The notes beneath the pieces were generated by a model. The model was not told where the DNA came from. It did not search any database and saw only the letters and a list, made by a program, of their open reading frames with translations. The translations under genes were made by a program, and so were the position numbers. A DNA stretch of 64,000 nucleotides from contig DIXF01000003.1 of assembly GCA_002448235.1 (NCBI GenBank), positions 1 through 64,000 on the forward strand, written 5' to 3'. This stretch comes from Syntrophaceae bacterium UBA6087. Its GTDB lineage: Bacteria > Desulfobacterota > Desulfomonilia > UBA1062. The number at the start of each line of letters is the position of its first letter. Positions within the stretch are counted from its first letter, which is position 1. Below, piece after piece: positions 35,717-44,556 of this stretch.

Positions 35717-36660
35717 GCATGGGCAGTGATAAACAACACGACGGCTCGGAAAACAAAGCGCTCGTTTTCGAAGTAAAGGGCAATTCACTGGATGACGGCC
35801 CCGGCATAAGGACCGTGGTGTTCTTCAAGGGATGTCCGCTGGATTGCCTCTGGTGCCATAACCCCGAGAGCAAGAAGGCTGAAGTCGAGATCTCCTTTGA
35901 CAAGGAAAAGTGCATCGGGTGCGGTTCCTGTATCGCGGTCTGTACAGAGAAGGCATTGGATAAGGATAGACCTTCTTTTATCGACAGACAGGCGTGCAAC
36001 CTGTGCATGAAGTGTACGGACGCCTGCCCGGGCGGCGCCTTGTCACCGGTCGGGAGATTTATGCGCCTTGATGAACTCATGGGGGAAATCGAAAAAGACC
36101 TGCCGTTCTTCCAGGCATCTCAAGGGGGCATCACCCTCTCGGGCGGAGAGCCGACACTGTATATGGGCTTTGCATCCCTTCTCCTGCAGAAGGCAAAGGC
36201 AAAAGGGATCGGTACCCTGCTGGAGACCTGCGGGCTCTTCGATTATGAACGGTTCATCACCTCTCTCTTTCCCTACCTTGACATCATTTACTATGACATC
36301 AAGATCTTTGACGAGGAAGAGCACAGAAGGTTCTGCGGTGCTTCGAATGCCAGAATCCTGAAAAACTTTGCCGAGCTGAACACAATGTGCATCGAGGCAG
36401 GCAAAGAGCTTCGACCGAGGATCCCGCTTGTCCCCGGAATTACTGCAACACGGAAGAACCTCCTGGCCGTTGCACATTTCCTCAAAGGACTGGGCGTCAC
36501 AAAGGTGGAGCTTTTGCAGTATAATCCACTCTGGCTCTCCAAGCTCGATACACTGGGGCAGAACAGCGAGGCCTCCCGCATCGGGAACCTGGAAGACTGG
36601 ATGGCAATGCCCCTGGTGGAGGAATGCAAGGCGGTTTTCGAAGGCTTTGAAATCAGATAA
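35713..36660 (+). CDS. Glycyl-radical enzyme activating protein (radical SAM)
   Basis: This 315-residue radical SAM enzyme installs the glycyl radical on the upstream enzyme. The SAM cluster motif is CPLDCLWC (Cys41, 45, 48), preceded by DGPGIRTVVFFKGC. As in non-PFL activases, a ferredoxin-like insert holds two more [4Fe-4S] sites: CIGCGSCIAVC (67-77) and CNLCMKCTDACP (95-106). TLSGGEPTLY follows. It starts inside the stop of the radical enzyme gene (ATGA overlap), so the pair is translationally coupled. Confidence 0.95.
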   Translation: MSMGSDKQHDGSENKALVFEVKGNSLDDGPGIRTVVFFKGCPLDCLWCHNPESKKAEVEISFDKEKCIGCGSCIAVCTEKALDKDRPSFIDRQACNLCMKCTDACPGGALSPVGRFMRLDELMGEIEKDLPFFQASQGGITLSGGEPTLYMGFASLLLQKAKAKGIGTLLETCGLFDYERFITSLFPYLDIIYYDIKIFDEEEHRRFCGASNARILKNFAELNTMCIEAGKELRPRIPLVPGITATRKNLLAVAHFLKGLGVTKVELLQYNPLWLSKLDTLGQNSEASRIGNLEDWMAMPLVEECKAVFEGFEIR

Positions 36661-36704
36661 GGGAACCTGCTCTCAGGATACTGCTGTCCCGGAAATCCAA
36701 GAAC

Positions 36705-37529
36705 CTAAGCGGCCTTGATCTTATTGTACCTTCCTCCCATGGGAAGGAAAACATTCTCGGGCAGAGAGATCTCCATGGCGATGGGGAGATGATCGGAGAT
36801 CATACAGTTGAGCACCTGTACGGATTTTATCTCAATGGATGGGGACACCAGAATATGATCGATGTGCTTTCTGGGCTTCCAGCTCGGATAGGTAAGGAGA
36901 TCCGAATACGGCATGCGAAGGTCGGCGTCTTTCAGAAACGTGGAAAGCTCGCTGCTGTCGCACCCGCAGTTCAAGTCGCCCATGAGCACCACATGATTGT
37001 ACTTGCGGACGAGCTCGCTTACGTATTCCATCTGCACGATTCTTGCCTTTCTGCTTAGGGAAAGGTGGGCGAGGACGAGGACGAGAGGGTCTTCCTGATT
37101 TCCGTACTGGACCATGAGAGCACTCCGTCCGGGCACCCTTGCAGGAAGATTGTGCCTGCTGATCCTTATCGGGGCGTACTTGCTGAGCAGGCCTATGCTG
37201 TGACGGGCGACTTTCCAGAGGGTGCGGTTTGTCTTGTCATACCAGTGGGGAAACTCGGCCATCTTAGCCAGATACTCGGCGTGGTTGATGAACCCGCTTC
37301 TCAGAGAGCCGCTGTCCAGTTCCTGGAGTCCGACGACATCGAAATCCTTTATCATCCGGGCAATCCGTTTAAGATTGTTCATGCGGTTGCGGTACGGCAG
37401 AAAATGTTTCCAGCTGTGAAAAATATAATCCCGGTACCGGGTGGCGGTGATTCCAACCTGAATATTGTAGCTGAGAAGCCGCAGCGTTGAATTCACTTGT
37501 GGGTCGCCTGATATGGTATCTGTAATCAT
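36705..37529 (-). CDS. Endonuclease/exonuclease/phosphatase family hydrolase
   Basis: This 274-residue metal-dependent hydrolase of the EEP fold shows LRLLSYNIQVG at the start, VVGLQELDSGSL with the catalytic Glu, VLMGDLNCGCDS, and the terminal IDHILVSPS and ISDHLPI motifs. The fold includes DNases, sphingomyelinase-like phosphodiesterases and inositol phosphatases. With no signal peptide or DNA-repair context, the substrate cannot be assigned. It faces the activase gene convergently, with 44 bp between stops and no clear terminator. Confidence 0.85.
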   Translation of the reverse strand: MITDTISGDPQVNSTLRLLSYNIQVGITATRYRDYIFHSWKHFLPYRNRMNNLKRIARMIKDFDVVGLQELDSGSLRSGFINHAEYLAKMAEFPHWYDKTNRTLWKVARHSIGLLSKYAPIRISRHNLPARVPGRSALMVQYGNQEDPLVLVLAHLSLSRKARIVQMEYVSELVRKYNHVVLMGDLNCGCDSSELSTFLKDADLRMPYSDLLTYPSWKPRKHIDHILVSPSIEIKSVQVLNCMISDHLPIAMEISLPENVFLPMGGRYNKIKAA

Positions 37530-37785
37530 GAGGTCATCTCGTCCGGGTGCATTGTCGTATACATGAGAGGTTCTGTCCCTGTGGGCTGTCTTTTATGTGA
37601 TCGAACAAAGTATGCAGGAACTTGAGTAGGAATCTGCCGCCCCTTCTCCTGAAAACTTCCTCCTGATGGTCACAGCTAATTATCTGGCATGTATGCTTAA
37701 AGAAGGCAAGAATGAAAAATGCCCTAAAGATGCATTGGCTTGAAATGAAAAGGAATTCCGCATGCCTTCATGTTATTTGTGCCCC

Positions 37786-38244
37786 TTATACTATTGCCTG
37801 AACACGTCTCTTCAGTTCATTCTTCGGCAGGGCGCCGGCTATTGAATCGACCAGTTTCCCGTTTTTGAAAAAGAGCATGCTCGGGACGGAACGGATATCG
37901 AATTGCGATGCGGTTCCGGGATTGGACTCCACATTGAGCTTTGTGACCTTGAGCCTGCCCGAATATTCTCCGGCGAGCTCATCGAGTACAGGGGCTATCG
38001 TCTTGCAGTGTCCGCACCAGGGTGCCCAGAAATCCACGAGCACCGGGCCGGGATGACTCAATACCTCCTGCCGGAAACTCGCATCCGACACGTCGACCGG
38101 GTGGACGAAACGTTTTTCCGAAGCCGCAGTTATCAACGACTGATGGCACTTGCCGCAACGCGCCCTATTACTCATCCTCTGTAGCGGTATCCGGTTCTTG
38201 GCCCCGCAATAAGGGCACAGGACAATGAAGCTTTCCTGGTTCAT
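37786..38244 (-). CDS. trxC: Thioredoxin 2 (TrxC-like) with CGHC active site
   Basis: This 152-residue protein has the TrxC plan: an N-terminal zinc ribbon (CPYC at 10-13, CGKC at 30-33) and a thioredoxin domain with VLVDFWAPWCGHC ending at Cys80, and SVPSMLFFKNG with the cis-proline. The active site reads CGHC instead of the standard CGPC, as in protein disulfide isomerases, which would make it more oxidising. The start follows GGAGGG. It is transcribed toward the EEP gene 256 bp away, a gap in which I see nothing. Confidence 0.92.
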   Translation of the reverse strand: MNQESFIVLCPYCGAKNRIPLQRMSNRARCGKCHQSLITAASEKRFVHPVDVSDASFRQEVLSHPGPVLVDFWAPWCGHCKTIAPVLDELAGEYSGRLKVTKLNVESNPGTASQFDIRSVPSMLFFKNGKLVDSIAGALPKNELKRRVQAIV

Positions 38245-38592
38245 ATACCCTCCAGCCTTCGGTTTTTACGTATCACGAACATCCTATAGCACTCATTAAT
38301 CATTATACTTTATAGGGTCAGGCAGCGGATATTCAATGACTGTGGCCGGTACCGGATGAAAACCTCAGCTAAGCGAGTTCATGCTCGATCTCACCTTACC
38401 TTTCATATGGCAACAGGTATCATACTTCATTGTTTTGAATTTTACCGGTAAGCAACTATTTTCTTTACATAGATGTTGACACGTATATCAAAGCATGATA
38501 TTTGACACATATGTCAACTTGCAATAGCCCGCTGGCATGCTGTAGGGAATAAAGCAGCAGAAGCAAGACATTAAACTAAGGAGATTTCTTCT
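38245..38592. other. Divergent intergenic region, trxC / acyl-CoA ligase
   Basis: 348 bp without a credible ORF. The proximal part near 38476-38517 carries the two operator-like palindromes of the ligase gene. The rest presumably contains the trxC promoter, which I could not pin down. Confidence 0.55.
38476..38517 (+). promoter_or_regulatory. Tandem TTGACA-N4-TRTCAA operators overlapping the ligase promoter
   Basis: Site 1 (38476-38491) is TTGACA-CGTA-TATCAA and site 2 (38502-38517) is TTGACA-CATA-TGTCAA, 26 bp centre to centre. The first TTGACA can be the -35 box with a weak -10 (TATTTG) at 38499, overlapping site 2. Two 16-bp palindromes at such spacing suggest cooperative binding by a TetR- or GntR-type repressor, not encoded adjacent. 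Confidence 0.6.
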
Positions 38593-40233
38593 ATGGAACA
38601 GTTCAGAGAGATTACGATGGGGGAACTCCTCAGGGAAACAGCCTCCCTGTATCCGGGCAACGAGGCCCTCGTGTATCCCGCGACATCCCTCAGGCAGACA
38701 TACTCCGAGTTTCTTGACACTTGCACCGATGTTGCCAAAGGCTTCATGGCCATAGGCGTGAACAAGGGCGATCACATATCGGTATGGACTACGAATATTC
38801 CGGAATGGACATACATGCAGTTCGGCCTGGGCATGATCGGGGCCGTGCTTGTGACCGTGAACACGAATTACAAGTCGAGCGAGCTTGACTACATACTCAG
38901 GCAGTCCGACTCAACGACACTGGTACTGATAGAGGCATATCGGGATACGAATTTCTATGAGACGGCTCGGACCGTGATCCCCGAGCTCGATCATGTCCGC
39001 CCCGGAGAGCTGAAATGCCCGAACCTGCCCTTTCTCAAAAACGTCGTATATATCGGCAGCAGAAACGAGACGCCCGGGATGTTCACCTTCAGCGACTTGA
39101 TCAAACTGGGAAGATCTGTTTCGGACGTGCAGTTCGAAGAAAGACAGCGGTCCGTGCACTTCCACGATGTCGTGAACATGCAGTACACCTCGGGTACCAC
39201 CGGCTTCCCCAAGGGCGTCATGCTCACCCATTACAACGTCATTAATAATGCCCGCATGGTAGGCGATGTCATGGGCATGACCCCGAAGGACAAGCTCCTC
39301 ATCCAGGTGCCTCTGTTTCATTGCTTCGGGTGCGTGATGAGCTCCCTTAACTGTGTCTACCACGGCTCCACCATGGTGATCGTGGAGTATTTCGATCCCC
39401 TGAAGGCGCTCCAGTATATCCAGCAGGAGCAGTGCACCGCCATCAATGGTGTGCCGACCATGTTCATCACGATCATGGATCATCAGGATTTCGGCAAATT
39501 CGATATGCGCTCTTTACGGACCGGCATTATGGCAGGCGCTCCGTGTCCTGTTGAAGCAATGAACAACGTGAGGGAAAAGATGCATTGCCCCGAGGTGGTC
39601 ATTGCATTCGGGCAGACCGAATCCTCCCCGGTGATGACCATGACCAGACGCGACGATCCGGTGGATGTAAGGGTATCTACTGTGGGGAGGCTCCTTCCCG
39701 GCATTGAAGGAAAGATCGTCGATCCGGCGACGGGCGAAGACCTCGGCCCCGACACCCAGGGCGAAATCGTTACAAAGAGCCCCTGTGTCATGAAGGGCTA
39801 CTACAAGATGCCCGAGGACACGAAAAAGGCTATCGACAGCGGAGGCTGGCTCCATACCGGCGATCTGGGCACCATAGATAATCGGGGGAATTTCAAGGTG
39901 ACCGGCAGGATCAAAGAAATGGTAATCCGCGGAGGAGAGAACATCTATCCGCGGGAGATCGAAGAATTTCTCCACAAGCACCCGAAGATAAGCGACGTGT
40001 ATGTGGTCGGAGTGCCGGACAAGAAGTATGGAGAGCAGCTCCTTTCCGTCGTCATACTCAAGCCCGGCGAGACAACGACGGAGGAGGAGCTTATCGAGTT
40101 CTGCAACGGAAGGATCGCACGCCACAAGATACCCAAGTACTGGGAATTCACCAGAGAAGTTCCCATGACCGCGAGCGGCAAGGTGCAGAAATATAAGATC
40201 GTAGAACAGTTCTCGGCAAAGTACGCCTCTTAA
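38593..40233 (+). CDS. AMP-forming acyl-CoA synthetase
   Basis: This 546-residue ANL-superfamily ligase activates a carboxylic acid through an acyl-adenylate to its CoA thioester. Core motifs are YTSGTTGFPKGVMLTHYN (A3), AFGQTESSP (A5), GGWLHTGDLG (A7), VTGRIKEMVIRGGENIYPREIE (A8) and the A10 lysine region SGKVQKYKI. It resembles FadD/medium-to-long chain ligases, but the acid cannot be read from sequence. AAGGAG precedes the ATG. It is monocistronic, with operators upstream and a terminator downstream, so it is likely induced by its own substrate or product. Confidence 0.92.
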   Translation: MEQFREITMGELLRETASLYPGNEALVYPATSLRQTYSEFLDTCTDVAKGFMAIGVNKGDHISVWTTNIPEWTYMQFGLGMIGAVLVTVNTNYKSSELDYILRQSDSTTLVLIEAYRDTNFYETARTVIPELDHVRPGELKCPNLPFLKNVVYIGSRNETPGMFTFSDLIKLGRSVSDVQFEERQRSVHFHDVVNMQYTSGTTGFPKGVMLTHYNVINNARMVGDVMGMTPKDKLLIQVPLFHCFGCVMSSLNCVYHGSTMVIVEYFDPLKALQYIQQEQCTAINGVPTMFITIMDHQDFGKFDMRSLRTGIMAGAPCPVEAMNNVREKMHCPEVVIAFGQTESSPVMTMTRRDDPVDVRVSTVGRLLPGIEGKIVDPATGEDLGPDTQGEIVTKSPCVMKGYYKMPEDTKKAIDSGGWLHTGDLGTIDNRGNFKVTGRIKEMVIRGGENIYPREIEEFLHKHPKISDVYVVGVPDKKYGEQLLSVVILKPGETTTEEELIEFCNGRIARHKIPKYWEFTREVPMTASGKVQKYKIVEQFSAKYAS

Positions 40234-40244
40234 CCAGCTTTAAT

Positions 40245-40276
40245 AGGGGGACGGGCATGGCATCTGTCCCCCTTTC
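40245..40276 (+). terminator. Terminator after the acyl-CoA synthetase
   Basis: AGGGGGAC (40245-40252) pairs with GTCCCCCT (40266-40273), followed by TTCATCCTTTC. A moderate intrinsic terminator. Confidence 0.6.
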
Positions 40277-40309
40277 ATCCTTTCATCTCGCAGCATAATC
40301 GCACAAGCG

Positions 40310-42427
40310 TTATTGAATCGTTGGAATCTGAGCAATACGAGCACGCGCATCGAGCGCAATGACTCCATCCCCTTCGGGGAATACGCGCACCGGGTTGATG
40401 TCGAGCTCCTGAATCTGCGGAAAAGCTGCCAGGAGGCGGGACACTCTCATCACCAGGTCTACGAAGGCGTCGATATCACCACGGGCTTTTCCGCGCAGCC
40501 CTTCCAGCACAAGAAACGATTTGAGTCCCTTAAGGCGGTTTATGACCAGGTCCGGGTCCGCCGGGCAGAGTACATTCGCCACATCCCTGAACACCTCGAT
40601 GTAAATACCGCCCATGCCGAAGAACACAACAGGCCCGAAGGATGGATCGTACTTGCCCCCGACGAACATGTCATAGCCTTCAGGCGCCATCCGCTGAATC
40701 CTCACTCCCTCGAACCGGGCATCCTTTCTGTAGTTCAGTAAATTCGCCCGGATACCCCGGAATTTCTCGCGGACTTCGTCCTCCTGTTTTACGCCGACCA
40801 TAACTCCGCCGGCATCGGACTTGTGCAGTGCATCAGGGGATACAACCTTCATGACCACCGGATATCCCGACTCCCCTGCGAATTTCACCGCCTCGTCCTC
40901 GTTTGCGGCTACCTTGGACCCTGCTGCCGGAATACCAAAAGCTGCGAGCAGGTCGAGAATCTCTTCGCCGTAATCACCCCTTTTCCCATTCATCCAGGCA
41001 AGTGCGGCGTTGTGATCGATCCCTGAAGGAATCATCTTTTCTTTCCCCGCACACATCTTCCCGAGGTGAAAATTCATCTGCGCGGCCATGGCGGTCACCA
41101 TCTCCTCCGGACTGTTGAAGATGGGGAATTCAACCGATCGCTTGGTCTGCTGTATCATCCTCGTTGGGCCGAACAGGCATACCCCGAGAGGCTTGCCTGC
41201 AGAAAGAATGGTTCCCCATGTCTCCTTGGAGAGGTCTGTCAGGAACATTTTATGGAACACGTCTTCCCCGGCGGGCATTTGCGGCCGCTGGCTCACGAAC
41301 ATAGCGCCATCGACCCTATCCGAATGCATGACCGAATAGATAACATGTGCCGTAAGCTGCGGATCGTAGATATCGCCCATATCCAGCGGGTTGGAAAATT
41401 TTATTACTCCCGCATTGCTGTACGTTTTCAGGCTGTCGTAGAAGTCCTTGCCCATGTCCGCAAACTCGTAACCGGCCTTTTCGCATAAGTCTGCCGTTAT
41501 CACGGAAAACCCTCCCGCAGGGCTCATTACCATGATCCGCCTGCCTTTCATGGGCGGAAGCTGGAAGGCCTTTGCAACCTCGATGAAATCGAGGAAATTC
41601 CGGATGCGTATGATCCCGGCCTCATCAAAGGCAGAGTCGATGATATCCTCATCGTTGCTCACTGCCGCGGTATGGCTCATGGCAGCTTTCTTCCCGGCTG
41701 AAGTGGTATTCGACTTGTAGACCACGACCGGCTTGTCGATCTTCCTGGCCGTCTCGATAAAGTCCCTGCCTCTGTTCATGCTTTCCAGGTACAGGCAGAT
41801 AATCCTGGTCTGAGGGTCCTCTCCAAAGTACTTCAGGAAGTCCACTTCGTCGAGGTCGAGCTTGTTGCCGATGCTTGCAAACTTTGCGAGGCCGACATTC
41901 TCATCCAGGAGAAAATTGAGCATCATGAGGGACACCCCCCCGCTCTGGGAGATGATCGACATTTCCCCTTTGGGAGCCTTGAACAGCGGCACGAAGGGAA
42001 GGCACAGGCCGTTGTCCGTATTCGCAACGGTCACTCCGTTGGGACCGACAAAACGGACGCCGTGCTTCCTGGCATTCGCCAGCGTCGCCTCGGCAAGCTT
42101 TCTCCCCTCTTCGCTGAACTCCGCAAACCCTCCCGAGGGGATGGCCATTCTCTTGATGCCGTAGCTGCCGCACCGGTCCACCATGTCCGGAATGAACTTG
42201 GCAGGGATAAGGCAGTACGCCAGATCCGGGACCTCGGGGAGATCCTCGATATTCTTATACATCCTGATTCCGTCTACATGAATGTCTTCACCCCTGGCGT
42301 TTACCCCGAAGATCCTCCCCCTGTATCCCCAACGGAGAAGATTCTCCAGGGTTATCCTCGGGATGTTGGACGATTTTGAAGAAAGACCGATGATGGCGAT
42401 GGATCCGGGGTAAAATAGTTGTCGCAT
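40310..42427 (-). CDS. ADP-forming acyl-CoA synthetase, fused alpha-beta
   Basis: This 705-residue protein interconverts acyl-CoA plus ADP and phosphate with acid plus ATP. The N-terminal half has the CoA-binding domain (LFYPGSIAIIGLSS) and the succinyl-CoA-synthetase-like ligase domain with ISQSGGVS and a phospho-histidine region near MSHTAAVSND. The C-terminal ATP-grasp domain shows GYPVVMKVVSPDALHKSDAGGV and ends LDINPVRVFPEGDGVIALDARA. ATG 42427 follows GGAGGTATAT; an upstream ATG at 42439 is less likely. In fermenting or syntrophic anaerobes such enzymes conserve energy from acyl-CoA. Confidence 0.92.
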   Translation of the reverse strand: MRQLFYPGSIAIIGLSSKSSNIPRITLENLLRWGYRGRIFGVNARGEDIHVDGIRMYKNIEDLPEVPDLAYCLIPAKFIPDMVDRCGSYGIKRMAIPSGGFAEFSEEGRKLAEATLANARKHGVRFVGPNGVTVANTDNGLCLPFVPLFKAPKGEMSIISQSGGVSLMMLNFLLDENVGLAKFASIGNKLDLDEVDFLKYFGEDPQTRIICLYLESMNRGRDFIETARKIDKPVVVYKSNTTSAGKKAAMSHTAAVSNDEDIIDSAFDEAGIIRIRNFLDFIEVAKAFQLPPMKGRRIMVMSPAGGFSVITADLCEKAGYEFADMGKDFYDSLKTYSNAGVIKFSNPLDMGDIYDPQLTAHVIYSVMHSDRVDGAMFVSQRPQMPAGEDVFHKMFLTDLSKETWGTILSAGKPLGVCLFGPTRMIQQTKRSVEFPIFNSPEEMVTAMAAQMNFHLGKMCAGKEKMIPSGIDHNAALAWMNGKRGDYGEEILDLLAAFGIPAAGSKVAANEDEAVKFAGESGYPVVMKVVSPDALHKSDAGGVMVGVKQEDEVREKFRGIRANLLNYRKDARFEGVRIQRMAPEGYDMFVGGKYDPSFGPVVFFGMGGIYIEVFRDVANVLCPADPDLVINRLKGLKSFLVLEGLRGKARGDIDAFVDLVMRVSRLLAAFPQIQELDINPVRVFPEGDGVIALDARARIAQIPTIQ

Positions 42428-42541
42428 ATATACCTCCAAGGCGGTTGAGTCCGCGGTTCTTTTTTAATAAAATCGGGATGCCCGCAATCAGGACCTCAAG
42501 CGGCACGTTCCCGGCACAATATCCGGCCGAGTACAACCCCT

Positions 42542-43009
42542 TTATGGTTTATTGGCTGTTTCAGGGAACTTCCTCAACTGCCACGTTCCGCGAACGATGC
42601 TGCACACCTCGCCGAGGGCATCCTTAAGCTCCAGATCCATGGTCCAATCCTTTTTGCCTTCCAGGTCTGCGGCGTGACCGATCGAATCAGCCTCCTCTTT
42701 GGTCAAGCTTACCTCAAGAGTCACATCTGTCGCAGCCGGCCGCCTGTATCTGATAGATACCTCTTTGACAATCGGGTAGTACTTCTCATTGTTAAAGGAT
42801 GCGAAGTAGATGACACCGCCTGAAAACTCGGCAAGGATAAAGAGGGACCCGCCGTACATGCTCCCGATATGATTTACATTAGAAGCAAAGGGCATGAGGA
42901 TCTTTGCATATCGGTCTCGAAGCTCAAGAATCCTGACCCCGGTTTTTGCTATAAGGGGAACCGCCTGCTCGAGAAAGGGTACGGCATCCCGGTACTTCTC
43001 ATCGATCAT
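42542..43009 (-). CDS. Hotdog-fold thioesterase-like protein (YiiD-C/DUF4442 type)
   Basis: This 155-residue hotdog protein resembles PaaI/YiiD-C/DUF4442 thioesterases: NHIGSMYGGSLFILAEFSGGVIYFAS is the central helix region, followed by VKEVSIRYRRPAATDVTLEV. It may hydrolyse an acyl-CoA or bind one. ATG 43009 is chosen for GGAGGTGTTT upstream. It lies 114 bp upstream of the ADP-forming ligase on the same strand; the two may be one transcript for CoA-ester turnover. Its own promoter region is well defined at 43126-43154. Confidence 0.82.
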   Translation of the reverse strand: MIDEKYRDAVPFLEQAVPLIAKTGVRILELRDRYAKILMPFASNVNHIGSMYGGSLFILAEFSGGVIYFASFNNEKYYPIVKEVSIRYRRPAATDVTLEVSLTKEEADSIGHAADLEGKKDWTMDLELKDALGEVCSIVRGTWQLRKFPETANKP

Positions 43010-43318
43010 AAACACCTCCGCACTCTTCAATATGAACGTCCCTGGCAAAGCAGGATCCGCAAGAATAGCCGGCCGTTGTCGCCATTGTCTGCAACGGGTT
43101 CAGCAACCCTCAACAATTCAACGTTGGTATATAATTAATCATTAATTACTACAATTATACTTTCTCATAAAGAATAACATCATAATTATCTGTCGAGAAT
43201 ATTTATCGATATCCTGGCGAGAGTGCTTCCTCACGGGATGCATGACATGCGTGATTAACAATTGATTATGGGATATGCGCGTGGGAGGATGTTCCAGAGA
43301 TGCAAATCCGGACACAAT
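43010..43318. other. Intergenic region upstream of the thioesterase gene
   Basis: About 309 bp, no ORF. It contains the thioesterase promoter with its palindromic spacer and the 3' end of the calcium-loop protein transcript. No clear terminator was seen for the latter. Confidence 0.5.
43126..43154 (-). promoter_or_regulatory. Promoter with palindrome filling the -35/-10 spacer
   Basis: On the minus strand TTGTAG (43154-43149), then 17 bp, then TATACC (43131-43126). The 17-bp spacer is itself a perfect palindrome with a central base (8-bp arms, TAATTAAT and ATTAATTA). A protein bound there would block or twist the promoter. The leader would be about 110 nt. Confidence 0.5.
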
Positions 43319-44344
43319 CTAAGCTACGAGGTCCAATTGCTGGATGGTACCGGGTGTGCCGTCCTCATGTAGATAGATGCCGGTCGTGCGTATCCGGCCG
43401 AGGAGGCTGTTGTCCGAATCCGTCCGGATATCAAACGGGGTGGCGCTCCTGCCGAGGTAAACAGCACCGACGCCAACGTCTTCCAGCGTATTCAGAAAAC
43501 TCGATCCACTGTTGTCAAAGGTCATAACCCGAAGCCTGCCGAATACCTCATCGTTCTCATCGATCCAGTTGTTTGAGTCTCCATCATATGCCGAGAGTTC
43601 CATGAACCCATTGCCCGTGCTCGGACCGAACAGTTCACTGCCGTTATCGATCATGGCATTATTATTGAGATCGACAGCAAGAAAGCCCCTTCCTGCGGTC
43701 GGCATGGAGATCTGCTCTGCGTTCCCGTCTGAATCCAGGTCGAACTCGAACTTCATACTGGAGAGATCTGCGGCGTTGCCGCCGAAGTTTATAATCAGCG
43801 GGTCAATGGCTGCATCGCCCGCCCGTATGTTTATGCTGTTTTTTTCCAGATATTCCCTGCTCATATCGAGTTCGAGATTAAAAACAACTTCACGGCCGTC
43901 AGCGGTTTTGATGATGCCTTTTGCCTGAAAGCTCGCATCCTCTTTTTCATAATGTGTCTGCTCGTAGTCGTACTGCATCCCCCAACCCTGCCGTCGATTA
44001 TCCTGCGGCGCGGTTCCTTCAACATCTCCCGTCATGTCGGAAGCATGCCCGGAGACTTTTTCCAACCGAGCCAGCTTGACTTCCCTTCCTGAGAGAATCT
44101 CGGTGATAAGCTTTTTAATCGAGATTTCTTGATCAATGTTTTCGTTAATATCATATTCAGCAGGCTCGTTTCCGGATGCGAGCAGCAGAGATTCGGCTTT
44201 GGGTGATATGGTCAGTCTATCGGTCTGCAGAGCGCTCAGAGACGGAGTCTGGCCCACCCATACCCGCAAACTCTCCCTCTCCTCGTTTTTTTCCAGGTAC
44301 GCCCTGGATGAATTCATGGATATGTGCGAATCGACTATCTTCAT
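43319..44344 (-). CDS. Conserved protein with RTX-type calcium-binding loops
   Basis: This 341-residue protein has no signal peptide. The C-terminal half contains Asp-rich EF-hand or dockerin-like loops: FDLDSDGNAEQI, VDLNNNAMIDNGSELFG, YDGDSNNWIDENDEVF, then VGAIYLG-like and IQQLDLV ends. The same module occurs at the end of large RTX/VCBS proteins; a free-standing family like this one, with the WGMQYDYEQTHYEKE and TADGREVVFNLELDMSREY segments, is known in many proteobacteria. Calcium binding is likely; the role is unknown. It is transcribed toward the thioesterase gene. Confidence 0.75.
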   Translation of the reverse strand: MKIVDSHISMNSSRAYLEKNEERESLRVWVGQTPSLSALQTDRLTISPKAESLLLASGNEPAEYDINENIDQEISIKKLITEILSGREVKLARLEKVSGHASDMTGDVEGTAPQDNRRQGWGMQYDYEQTHYEKEDASFQAKGIIKTADGREVVFNLELDMSREYLEKNSINIRAGDAAIDPLIINFGGNAADLSSMKFEFDLDSDGNAEQISMPTAGRGFLAVDLNNNAMIDNGSELFGPSTGNGFMELSAYDGDSNNWIDENDEVFGRLRVMTFDNSGSSFLNTLEDVGVGAVYLGRSATPFDIRTDSDNSLLGRIRTTGIYLHEDGTPGTIQQLDLVA

Positions 44345-44556
44345 CCCGATACTCTGCCTCTTTCTCTTAGTATCGGAATCTTAACCGGACGGCTTGATCA
44401 TCTTTTGATTATATTCAGACAGCTTAATCCCCTTAACCATCACTTTATCCTGATGATCATGGAGCAGATATTCCTCCTTACCTTACAAAACTTGTATATT
44501 CCCATGAAATGATTTAGGAAGGATACAATGAGATATTCCATTGAAGGAGCGTCTTC

